A DNA stretch of 38,311 nucleotides from an uncultured Mollicutes bacterium (GTDB lineage Bacteria; Bacillota_I; Bacilli_A; RFN20; CAG-826). The first letter of the stretch is position 1. Each line of letters starts with the position of its first letter. The DNA is taken from positions 1 to 38,311 of the forward strand of contig URQK01000004.1 of NCBI GenBank assembly GCA_900549975.1, in the 5' to 3' direction. Below, piece after piece: positions 29,913 to 38,039 of this stretch. A program made the position numbers and the translations under genes. The notes under the pieces were generated by a model. It saw nothing but the letters and a program-made list of their open reading frames with translations. It was not told where the DNA came from and did not search any database.

Positions 29913-32399
29913 ATGAAAAAACAATCTAATGCTGAAGAAAACATAGAAAGATATAATGCTCCATTAGACAAAGGGTTAACTAGTGAGCAAGTAGAAATAA
30001 GAAAAAAACAAAAGTTATATAACAAGACAACCAAACAAACGACAAAAACTTATTTTGAAATAATAAAAAGTAATGTTTTAACTTTTTTTAATATTCTTTT
30101 AACTATAATTGCTATAGCAGAAATATTAGTAGGAAATGCAGAAGGTATTGTTGCTTTCATGACTGTTATGGTATTAAATATGATCATTGGTTTAGTGCAA
30201 GATATTCGCGCTAAAAGACTAGTTGAAAAACTTAAATTATCGGTAGAACCAACTGTTAAAGTTATAAGAGATGGAGAAATAAAAGATATTCAAACTGGAG
30301 AATTAGTTTTAGATGATATTTTCTTTTTAGAAACTGGTAAACAAATAAGTGTTGACGCTATTGTGGTAGATGGAGAATTAGAAGTTGATGAATCTATTAT
30401 TACAGGAGAGTCATTAACTATTAAAAAGAGTGTTGGTGATTTAGCTTATTCTGGATCTTTTGTTGTAAGCGGAAAAGCTACGTTAAGAGCGGAAAAAGTA
30501 GGTAAAAGTTCTTTTGTGGAAGAAATACAATCAAAAGCCAAACAATTTAAAAGGCCTAAATCCGAATTGTTAAAATCTTTAAACAAAATTTTTCATATTA
30601 TTAGTTTAGTTATTATTCCTTTAGGAATTATGCTCTTCTTTAAAGATTATTTTAATTCGGATGCTATTAGTACTATTGATAAAATCAAAGAAGCAGTTAA
30701 ATCAACATCCGCATCAATGATTGGAATGATTCCAGCTGGAATGTTCTTATTTACTTCCATGACATTAGCAGTAGGCGTTTTACGCTTAGGAAAAAAGAAA
30801 ACCATGGTGCAAGAATTATATTCAATTGAAATGCTAGCGCGTTCTAATGTTTTGTGTTTTGATAAAACAGGAACATTAACAGATGGGACAATGTCTATTA
30901 ATGAAATAGAAGTAGAAGGAAGACATGATTTAGATGATATTAAAGTCATTTTAGGATCAATGTTGAACGCGACTCAAGATAGTAACCAAACAGCAAAAGC
31001 AATTATGAAAATGTGTCCATTAAACGATAAATATATTGCCACTAACACGTTGCCATTTTCTAGTGCTAGAAAATATTCAATGGTAACACTTAAAGGCAAA
31101 GGTACATATGTTTTGGGAGCGGCCGAATTTATTGTTAAGAAGCTTCCTAATAAAGCCAAAGAAAAAATCGAAACATTATCTAAGCGTGGTTTAAGAGTAA
31201 TGGTGTTAACTCATTCGGTAATGCCAAGTCGTAAAGAACAACCACCATTAGGTTCTAAAATTATAGCTTATGTTTCTATTAAAGATAACATTCGTGAAAA
31301 TGCTGAATCAACAATTGCATGGTTTAAACAAAATAATGTTGATATAAAAATTATATCGGGAGATAATCCTATAACTGTTGGCGAGATAGCTCGTCAGTGC
31401 GGCGTTGAAGATTATGAATCAATTATTAATTTAGAAGGTATGGAACTTGATGAAGTAAAGAAAATTGCTAATAAGTATACAATATTTGGACGAGTTTCTC
31501 CAGAACAAAAAGCCGCCTTAGTAGAAGCATTAAAAGAACAAGGGAAAACTGTTGCTATGACTGGTGATGGAGTTAATGATATTATTGCTTTAAAGAAAGC
31601 AGATTGTTCTATTGCTATGGCAAGTGGAGCAGATGCAACAAAGTATTCCTCGCACTTGGTTTTAATGGATTCGGATTTTTCTCATATGCCGGAAGTAGTA
31701 CAAGAAGGTCGAAGAGTTGTTAACAATTTACAACAAACATGTTCTTTGTTTTTAAATAAAACTATTTTTGCTTTCTTACTTTCCGTTATATTACTTATTG
31801 TAGCGGTTGTAGGAATGATATTTAAATCCGCGGCGACATTCCAATATCCTTTTGAAACACAACATTTATATATTTGGGAATTTTGTGGAATAGGCATTGC
31901 TTCATTCTTCCTTTCTTTACAACCTAATGATAAGGTTATTGAAGGCGGGTTTGTTAATAACGTTGTATGTAATGCAATTCCAGGTGGTGTAACAATCACT
32001 TTGGCGGTACTCACATTATTATTATTAAATTTAAATGGTGCGATTGGAAATAGCCAAATAATCCAAACTATGGGTATGTTTATTATTTCATTTATGTGTT
32101 TGGTTGTTTTATTTAGATGTTGTTGGCCGTTTAATAAATATCGTACAATATTATTCTCTTGCTTAACATTATTAACAATAACGTTATTTGTAACCCTATC
32201 AATTGTTTCTGAAAAAAAACTTATTATTATTGGTGGAGAGCCGTTAAATATCTTTAAAATTTATCCAACAATGTTAAGTACACAAAACATATTAATAACA
32301 ATAGGCATAATTTTAGTATTTACAGTTTTATATTTTGTAATATACTATGTGTTTGATAGATTCATTCGTAAAAAAGATAGAGGTGTTGTAAATGATTAG
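29913..32399 (+). CDS. P-type ATPase, CtpE-like group, altered TM4 motif
   Basis: An ion-pumping P-type ATPase of 828 residues. The actuator domain has TGES (164-167), the phosphorylation site is Asp317 in DKTGTLTDG, and the hinge has MTGDGVNDIIALKKAD. The stretch around TM4 and the following helix (TSMTLAVGVLRLGKKKTMVQELYSIEMLAR in two parts, from 281) and the RRVVNNLQ region near TM5 resemble the CtpE group (Ca2+ transport in mycobacteria). In TM4, CtpE has a PEG motif; here it reads IPAGM (273-277), without the ligand Glu. Substrate is therefore uncertain. The ATG at 29913 is chosen for GAGGA 8 nt upstream; 18 further codons are open. psuG overlaps its last 8 nt. Confidence 0.88.
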   Translation: MKKQSNAEENIERYNAPLDKGLTSEQVEIRKKQKLYNKTTKQTTKTYFEIIKSNVLTFFNILLTIIAIAEILVGNAEGIVAFMTVMVLNMIIGLVQDIRAKRLVEKLKLSVEPTVKVIRDGEIKDIQTGELVLDDIFFLETGKQISVDAIVVDGELEVDESIITGESLTIKKSVGDLAYSGSFVVSGKATLRAEKVGKSSFVEEIQSKAKQFKRPKSELLKSLNKIFHIISLVIIPLGIMLFFKDYFNSDAISTIDKIKEAVKSTSASMIGMIPAGMFLFTSMTLAVGVLRLGKKKTMVQELYSIEMLARSNVLCFDKTGTLTDGTMSINEIEVEGRHDLDDIKVILGSMLNATQDSNQTAKAIMKMCPLNDKYIATNTLPFSSARKYSMVTLKGKGTYVLGAAEFIVKKLPNKAKEKIETLSKRGLRVMVLTHSVMPSRKEQPPLGSKIIAYVSIKDNIRENAESTIAWFKQNNVDIKIISGDNPITVGEIARQCGVEDYESIINLEGMELDEVKKIANKYTIFGRVSPEQKAALVEALKEQGKTVAMTGDGVNDIIALKKADCSIAMASGADATKYSSHLVLMDSDFSHMPEVVQEGRRVVNNLQQTCSLFLNKTIFAFLLSVILLIVAVVGMIFKSAATFQYPFETQHLYIWEFCGIGIASFFLSLQPNDKVIEGGFVNNVVCNAIPGGVTITLAVLTLLLLNLNGAIGNSQIIQTMGMFIISFMCLVVLFRCCWPFNKYRTILFSCLTLLTITLFVTLSIVSEKKLIIIGGEPLNIFKIYPTMLSTQNILITIGIILVFTVLYFVIYYVFDRFIRKKDRGVVND

Positions 32400-33300
32400 A
32401 ATTAGCGATGAAGTAAAGAAAGCATTAAAAGAAGGAAAGGCAGTTGTGGCTTTAGAGTCAACCATTATATCTCATGGTATGCCATATCCAAAAAATGTTG
32501 AAACTGCTTTGAAAGTAGAAGAGGAAGTTAGAAAACATGGCGCTATACCAGCCACAATCGGAATTATCGATGGCGTAGGCGTTGTTGGTATGAGCAAAGA
32601 TGAAATTGAAGAATTTGGTAAAAGAAAAGGTATTATAAAAGTATCTCGTAGAGATTTACCAGTTGTATATGCTCGTAAATTATGGGGAGCTACAACTGTT
32701 GCTACAACAATGATTCTTGCCCATGAAGCAGGTATTGAAGTATTTGTTACTGGTGGAATTGGTGGCGTACATCGTGGTGCACAAGAGACATTTGATATTT
32801 CCGCTGATTTACAAGAATTAGCTAATACTGATGTTACAGTTGTGTGTGCTGGTGCAAAAGCAATTCTTGATTTAAAATTAACATTAGAGTATTTAGAAAC
32901 TTTTGGAGTAACAGTTTTAGGATATAAAACTATTGAATTAGCAGATTTCTATACCGCTCATAGCGGATTAAATTGTGATTATGCAATTAGTTCGCCATTA
33001 GATGGCGCGAATATTATTAAAGCTAAAAGAGATAACCATTTAAAAGGTGGTATTCTTATTTCTAATCCAATTCCAGAAGAGTATGCCATGGATAAAGCAA
33101 GAATAGATAAATGCATAAATGACGCTATTGAAGAAATGAAACATCTTGGCGTTCATGGAAAAGAGACTACACCATTCTTATTAAGTAAGATTTGTGAATT
33201 AAGCGGAGGAGATTCGTTAGAATCAAATATTAAATTAGTACTTAATAATGCTAAAGTAGGTTCTATGATTGCGGTAGAATACGCTAAATTAAGAAAATAA
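32392..33300 (+). CDS. psuG: pseudouridine-5'-phosphate glycosidase
   Basis: Splits pseudouridine 5'-phosphate into uracil and ribose 5-phosphate (reversible C-glycosidic bond cleavage). The 302 residues match the family throughout: VALESTIISHGMPYP with Glu22, GIIDGVGVVGM, TVATTMILAHEAGI, FVTGGIGGVHRGAQETFDISADL with Asp139, and CAGAKAILDL with Lys156; these correspond to the catalytic Glu, metal-binding Asp and Schiff-base Lys of E. coli PsuG. The C-terminal TPFLLSKICELSGG is also typical. Its ATG overlaps the end of the ATPase gene, with AGAGGTG upstream, and tetR starts directly at its stop. The usual partner, a pseudouridine kinase, is not in this window. Confidence 0.96.
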   Translation: MIRISDEVKKALKEGKAVVALESTIISHGMPYPKNVETALKVEEEVRKHGAIPATIGIIDGVGVVGMSKDEIEEFGKRKGIIKVSRRDLPVVYARKLWGATTVATTMILAHEAGIEVFVTGGIGGVHRGAQETFDISADLQELANTDVTVVCAGAKAILDLKLTLEYLETFGVTVLGYKTIELADFYTAHSGLNCDYAISSPLDGANIIKAKRDNHLKGGILISNPIPEEYAMDKARIDKCINDAIEEMKHLGVHGKETTPFLLSKICELSGGDSLESNIKLVLNNAKVGSMIAVEYAKLRK

Positions 33301-33828
33301 ATGAAAACAGAACAATTGCTCGCTGATACATTAAAAGAATTAATGTCTAATGAATCGCTTGATCGTATTACAGTTCAAGAATTATCTTCCGCTTGTAATA
33401 TAAAAAGACAAACATTCTATTATCATTTCCGTGATATTTATGATCTTTTAACTTGGATGTTTTTAAATGAAAACGCGTTAATTAATAAAGAAGTTAAAGA
33501 CTGGAAAGAAATGGTTAAAATGATTACAAAATACGCCAATAAAAACAAAAATTTTGTGAAGCATATTTTAGAAAGTTCAGCACGAGATTTATTTGAACAA
33601 TTTGTATATAGCTATTTTTATTCTCAAATACTTAGACAATTTGCTAGTTTGGATAAAGAAAACAAATTTACAAGTGAAGAAAGAAAATTTTACGTTACGT
33701 ATTACACTTCCGCAATGACAAGTTGTGTGATTCTTTGGATTGATCAAGGAATGAAAGAAAAAGTTGAAGATTTATTAATTAAACTAGAAATGTTAAACAA
33801 TCAATTTATACCGGGTTTAATAAAATAA
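33301..33828 (+). CDS. TetR family transcriptional regulator, DhaS-like
   Basis: A 175-residue DNA-binding regulator. The helix-turn-helix occupies about 22-45 (ITVQELSSACNIKRQTFYYHFRD in two parts), as in the TetR family; the rest is helical and fits the DhaS/TetR C-terminal 7 group, ligand unknown. The ATG follows the psuG stop without a gap and lacks a clear binding site of its own, so translation is coupled. The likely role is control of its own operon (ATPase-psuG-tetR), but I see no clear operator. It could also be a co-activator of a distant gene, as in DhaS. Confidence 0.88.
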   Translation: MKTEQLLADTLKELMSNESLDRITVQELSSACNIKRQTFYYHFRDIYDLLTWMFLNENALINKEVKDWKEMVKMITKYANKNKNFVKHILESSARDLFEQFVYSYFYSQILRQFASLDKENKFTSEERKFYVTYYTSAMTSCVILWIDQGMKEKVEDLLIKLEMLNNQFIPGLIK

Positions 33829-33858
33829 TTGTTATCTAGTGTTTTAATAAATGTAAAG

Positions 33859-33867
33859 TGTTATAAT
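33859..33867 (+). promoter_or_regulatory. promoter (extended -10) of the M50-like gene
   Basis: TGTTATAAT lies 28 nt upstream of the start, followed by an AAGGAGGG site. No good -35. No terminator is visible after tetR, so some read-through is possible. Confidence 0.6.
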
Positions 33868-33895
33868 ATTAAATAAATTTTAAGGAGGGACTATT

Positions 33896-35014
33896 ATGGA
33901 AAAAAATGAATTAGGAACAATAATAGTTTACTTAATTATGTTTGCGTTAATCTACTTAGTAGGACAAACAGTAATTGTAGTAGCAATAAGTGCACTAGAA
34001 TTATCTTCAGCGCAAGCTTGGCCATATGTTTTGATTTGTATGGCAATTTCCGTGGTTGTGTTTGCTCTTGTTTATGAAATAGGTCATATTATTGGAGCGA
34101 AGATTGGCGGATATAAATTAACTTATTTCAATATGTTTGGATTATGTTGGTATAAGAAAGAAAATAAGTGGGCGTTTAAATTTGAAGGATTTGAAGGTCT
34201 TTTTAGTGAAACAAGATTTACACCAATTATGCAAGATAAAAAATCTAATCCTGCTTCTTTTTTAAGAGGAGGAATTTTATCTTTCTTAGTTTCGGTAGTT
34301 GTTTGTTTGATTCTTTATATGATTAAAGCTATTCCTGCACAAGTTAAATATGGATTTCTTATTTATTTTGGCGTTGGTCTAGTCTTCGTCCTTTACAATA
34401 TTATTCCAATGAGAACAGATATTTTAAATGATGGATATCGTTTAAAACTATTAGGTAAAAAAGAAAATGCTGATGCCTATAATGAGTTTATGCGTATTGA
34501 AGAAGATATAAGAGTAGGAAAAACTCCAGAAAATATTCCAGTTTATAAAGAGATTACTCCAATGACAGTATTGATTAACCGATATGCTTATTATGAATGT
34601 TTAAATAAAAAGGATTATAAAAAAGCTGAAGAAATTGTGGATACTGTTTTAGCGGATATTAATGCTATAGAAACAATTACAGGATACCGTTATCGCTTCC
34701 AAAAATTGTATTTTATAATCTTAAATAGTTCAATTGAAGAAGCTTCAAAATATTATTGGGATGTTTTAGAATCTGACGATCGTAAAATGTTAGCAAAAGA
34801 TAAAGATATTTCCACAAAACGTGTCTATCTTCTTGTTAGTGGACTAATAAATGAAAGCTTATCAGAAAGTGAAATTGCTATCGAAGGAATGAAAAAACGT
34901 ATTAACCATATGAGCGATGCAATTGAAAAGAAAGTTGAACTAGAATTATACGAAGAAGCTATTAAAATGGTTTCAGTAAAATTAGGTTCAGAAGATTTAT
35001 ATAATGTGTTCTAG
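33896..35014 (+). CDS. M50 (site-2 protease)-like membrane protein with a broken zinc motif
   Basis: A 372-residue protein with about four transmembrane segments in the N-terminal half (near 8-32, 40-63, 130-150, 155-172) and a soluble helical C-terminal half (about 195-372), which might be TPR-like (NRYAYYECLNKKDYKKAEEIV). In TM2 it reads YEIGHIIGAKIGGYK, the HExGH zinc site of M50 proteases with the first His replaced by Tyr60 (TAT); Glu61 and His64 remain. NIIPMRTDILNDG (168-180) resembles the second M50 motif, with Asp179 as the third ligand. Loss of one ligand suggests an inactive protease or a new role. AAGGAGGG supports the start. It stands alone, between tetR and the Ca2+-type ATPase. 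Confidence 0.75.
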   Translation: MEKNELGTIIVYLIMFALIYLVGQTVIVVAISALELSSAQAWPYVLICMAISVVVFALVYEIGHIIGAKIGGYKLTYFNMFGLCWYKKENKWAFKFEGFEGLFSETRFTPIMQDKKSNPASFLRGGILSFLVSVVVCLILYMIKAIPAQVKYGFLIYFGVGLVFVLYNIIPMRTDILNDGYRLKLLGKKENADAYNEFMRIEEDIRVGKTPENIPVYKEITPMTVLINRYAYYECLNKKDYKKAEEIVDTVLADINAIETITGYRYRFQKLYFIILNSSIEEASKYYWDVLESDDRKMLAKDKDISTKRVYLLVSGLINESLSESEIAIEGMKKRINHMSDAIEKKVELELYEEAIKMVSVKLGSEDLYNVF

Positions 35015-35046
35015 CAAATAATAAAAAACATATATTTTAATGTAAT

Positions 35047-35079
35047 GCCTTTAGTAGTTTAAATTGCTAAAGGCTTTTT
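35047..35079 (+). terminator. terminator or attenuator just before the Ca2+-type ATPase
   Basis: An 8-bp stem GCCTTTAG/CTAAAGGC with a 12-nt loop and T5. It ends only 9 nt before the ATPase start codon and contains the only Shine-Dalgarno-like bases (AAAGG) near that start. Confidence 0.8.
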
Positions 35080-35088
35080 ATTAAAATT

Positions 35089-37698
35089 ATGGAAAAAAAC
35101 ATTGAACACCAACTTAAAACAAATTTAAAAACAGGATTATCAGAAAGCGAAGCTAGGATTAGATTAGCTAATAATGGATTAAACGAATTAAAAGAAGCTA
35201 AAAAAACTTCTCCTGTTTTACGCTTTTTAAATGAATTTAATGATGTCTTGATTTACATATTATTGTTATCGGGTATTATATCAATATTGTTAAAAGAATA
35301 TGCAGATGCGGCGATAATATTATTTGTTGTGTTAATGAATGGTACAATTGGTTTTATTCAAGAAGAAAAAGCAAATAAAGCAATTGAAGCATTAAAAAAA
35401 ATCACTCACCAACAAATTGCAGTTAAAAGGGATGGCCAAGTATTTAAAATAGATACTACAAATTTGGTGGTGGGAGATATTGTTTTATTAGAAGAAGGAA
35501 ATATAGTTCCCGCAGATGGAAAAATATTTAATACGTATAATCTGCTGTGCGATGAGTCGGCGTTAACCGGAGAATCGACGCCAATAAACAAAAACGAAGT
35601 GTTTTCGAGTACTAATGTAACACCTATTTCGGAACGGCTGGATGAGGTGTTTATGTCTACGCTTGTTTTACAAGGACATAGCGAAATGGTTGTTACTAAA
35701 GTCGGAATGAATACTGAAGTAGGATTAATTGCTAAAATGTTAGATAAACACAAAATAACGCACACACCTTTACAAAAGAAATTAGAAGATTTAGGAAAAC
35801 TGTTAGGTTTTATTACCATTGCAATATGTGTATTATTATTTTTAATTGCCTTAATTCAAAAACGCGATGTAATTGAAATGTTTATTACATCCATCTCTTT
35901 AGCGGTCGCAGCAGTACCAGAAGGACTACCCGCAGTGGTGACAATTGTTTTAGCAATGGGTGTACAACGCTTAGTTAAAACAAATATGATTATTAGAAAA
36001 CTTCATGCCGTTGAAACATTAGGAGCTGTTAATGTGATTTTAACGGATAAAACAGGCACATTGACAGAAAATCAAATGACAGTGGTTAGTTTAGTTTATG
36101 ATAATAGTAAATATGATCTTAAAAACATTAAACAAAGTAAAACATTAGATTATTTATATCAAGATATGCTTTCTTGCCATAGTTTAAAAAGTGATAATAA
36201 TTATATTGGAGATCCTTTAGAAGTAGCGATAGTGTCTTTTGCTAGTGCTACTAATAAAGATTTTAAATATAAAAAAATAGAAGAAAATTCGTTTTCTAGC
36301 GAAAAAAAGATGATGAGTGTAATAATAGAAAACAATAACAAAAAAATTCAATTTTCTAAAGGCGCTAGTGAAGAAATACTGGGAAAATGCAAATATATTT
36401 TAATAAATGGAAAAGAATTAGAATTAGACAAAATTATACTATTAAAGCAGAAAGAACTTTTAAATCAATTAACGAGTAATGCCTTAAGAGTTATTGCTTT
36501 TGCTTATAAAAATTGTGACAAAATAGTTGAAAAAAGTATGACTTTTTTAGGATTTGTTGGAATGATTGATCCTCCTAAAAAAGGAACAAAAGAAGCCATA
36601 GAACAATTAAAAAATGCCGGTATTAAAACAATTATGGTAACTGGAGATAGCATTGATACTGCCTTTGCTATTGGTAAAAGACTTGATATAGCAAGTAGTA
36701 AAGAAGATTGTATTGAAGGAAGAGAATTTGAACAATTAAAATATTATCAAAAAAAAGAAATAATTCAAAAAAAGACTATTTTTGCGCGTGTTTCTCCTAA
36801 AAACAAGATTGATATTGTTACCTCTTTTCAAAAAGAAGATAATCTAGTGGCGATGACAGGAGATGGTGTTAACGATGCACCTTCTTTAAGAAAAGCAGAT
36901 GTTGGAATTGCTATGGGAAGGAAAGGCACCGATGTAGCTAAAAGTGCTTCGGATATGATTTTGCTAGATGATAATTATTCTTCAATTGCTACATCAGTTA
37001 AAGAGGGGCGAGGAATATATGCAAATATAAAGAAAACAACATTGTTTTTATTATCTAGTAATTTTGCGGAAGTGTTAGCCATGCTTTTAGGTGTATTGTT
37101 AAATTTACCTATGCCGCTTGTACCAGTTCATATATTATGGATTAATTTAATTACTGATTCTTTACCTGCAATTGCTTTGGGAGTTGATAAAAGTAGTGAT
37201 GAGATAATGAATGAATTACCACGAAAAAAGAATGAATCGTTATTTGCTAAAGGAGGATATAAAATTTTATTTGGATATGGATTTTTAATTACATTATTAA
37301 CTTTAATTAGTTTTCTTATTAATCCAATTACGAATGCTATATCAAATTATGGATGGAATAATTTAGGTAAAAATATCTATTCAATATTAACAACAAATGA
37401 AGAAATCTTATTAAAATCTAGATCATTTGCCTTTGTAACATTAGCAATGTCACAACTATTCCATATGATTGGAATGTCTGATTCTAATAGAGGCTTTATA
37501 AGTATACTAAAAAAGAAAAATTATGTTCTTTTTGTAGCATTTTCATTAGGAATATTATTACAATTTTTAGTAATAAATATTCCATTCTTAAATAATACAT
37601 TTCATACAACAAAGCTGGATGTTTGGGAATGGATATTCTTAATTACCATTAGTTCGATTCCTTTAGTAATGCATGAATTATTAATTAAAAAACATTAA
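35089..37698 (+). CDS. P-type cation ATPase, Ca2+ (P2A/PacL-like) type
   Basis: An 869-residue ATPase that most likely expels Ca2+. The cytoplasmic N-terminal cation-ATPase domain (GLSESEARIRLANNG) is followed by TGES (160-163), TM4 with the ion-binding PEGL (277-280) in VAAVPEGLPAVV, the phosphorylated Asp320 in DKTGTLTEN, TGDGVNDAPSLRKAD, and TM6 with LWINLITDSLPAIALG, whose Asn and Asp are Ca2+ ligands of SERCA-type pumps. Ten helices can be drawn. Start: the ATG at 35089 fits family N-termini, but no Shine-Dalgarno site at normal spacing exists and a terminator hairpin directly precedes it. Its TAA lies in a TTAA shared with the stop of the convergent minus-strand gene. Confidence 0.94.
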   Translation: MEKNIEHQLKTNLKTGLSESEARIRLANNGLNELKEAKKTSPVLRFLNEFNDVLIYILLLSGIISILLKEYADAAIILFVVLMNGTIGFIQEEKANKAIEALKKITHQQIAVKRDGQVFKIDTTNLVVGDIVLLEEGNIVPADGKIFNTYNLLCDESALTGESTPINKNEVFSSTNVTPISERLDEVFMSTLVLQGHSEMVVTKVGMNTEVGLIAKMLDKHKITHTPLQKKLEDLGKLLGFITIAICVLLFLIALIQKRDVIEMFITSISLAVAAVPEGLPAVVTIVLAMGVQRLVKTNMIIRKLHAVETLGAVNVILTDKTGTLTENQMTVVSLVYDNSKYDLKNIKQSKTLDYLYQDMLSCHSLKSDNNYIGDPLEVAIVSFASATNKDFKYKKIEENSFSSEKKMMSVIIENNNKKIQFSKGASEEILGKCKYILINGKELELDKIILLKQKELLNQLTSNALRVIAFAYKNCDKIVEKSMTFLGFVGMIDPPKKGTKEAIEQLKNAGIKTIMVTGDSIDTAFAIGKRLDIASSKEDCIEGREFEQLKYYQKKEIIQKKTIFARVSPKNKIDIVTSFQKEDNLVAMTGDGVNDAPSLRKADVGIAMGRKGTDVAKSASDMILLDDNYSSIATSVKEGRGIYANIKKTTLFLLSSNFAEVLAMLLGVLLNLPMPLVPVHILWINLITDSLPAIALGVDKSSDEIMNELPRKKNESLFAKGGYKILFGYGFLITLLTLISFLINPITNAISNYGWNNLGKNIYSILTTNEEILLKSRSFAFVTLAMSQLFHMIGMSDSNRGFISILKKKNYVLFVAFSLGILLQFLVINIPFLNNTFHTTKLDVWEWIFLITISSIPLVMHELLIKKH

Positions 37699-37967
37699 TT
37701 TTCTTTTCTAGGATAACAATTATTGATGATTTTTGAGGTATCGGGATTAGATTTTAAACTATTTATATACTGACCTTGTGCACCCATTGCAAGCATTATT
37801 TGCCCAACTAATTCAAGTAAGTTACCAAATACATTTTGTTGAGCAGGAGTAAGAGGCTGTGATAATAATATTGCAATCGCAGACCCTAAAAGAGCTATTT
37901 CATTAGGAGTAAGGTTTAATAAATATTCGACAAATTTTTGGAGTTGTTCTATTTGCTCTTCATTCAT
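37695..37967 (-). CDS. small conserved-looking helical protein, function unknown
   Basis: A 90-residue acidic protein: a polar start (MNEEQIEQLQKFVEYLLN), a central Ala/Leu/Gln-rich helical part (LTPNEIALLGSAIAILLSQ, then TPAQQNVFGNLLELVGQ) and a polar tail ending NNCYPRKEN. Its pattern resembles small clostridial proteins of unknown role with an (I/L)GNFL...G-type core, but I cannot name a family. It has only a weak AGGT site. It overlaps the end of the Ca2+-type ATPase on the other strand by 4 nt. The terminator at 38004-38029 lies between it and the next gene upstream. Confidence 0.6.
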   Translation of the reverse strand: MNEEQIEQLQKFVEYLLNLTPNEIALLGSAIAILLSQPLTPAQQNVFGNLLELVGQIMLAMGAQGQYINSLKSNPDTSKIINNCYPRKEN

Positions 37968-38003
37968 AATATTACCTAATTAAAGTTTATGAAGAAGAGT
38001 AAC

Positions 38004-38029
38004 AAAAAAGCACTTACGAATAAGTGCTT
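38004..38029 (-). terminator. terminator of the gene at the right edge
   Basis: On the minus strand a perfect 9-bp stem AAGCACTTA/TAAGTGCTT with a TTCG loop runs into T6, 10 nt past the stop at 38040. Confidence 0.9.
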
Positions 38030-38039
38030 AATTTAAAGA

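Noticed and set aside
29913..37698. The two P-type ATPases as a recent tandem duplication
   Set aside because: They belong to different subgroups (IPAG, CtpE-like versus PEGL, PacL-like) and are separated by three unrelated genes.
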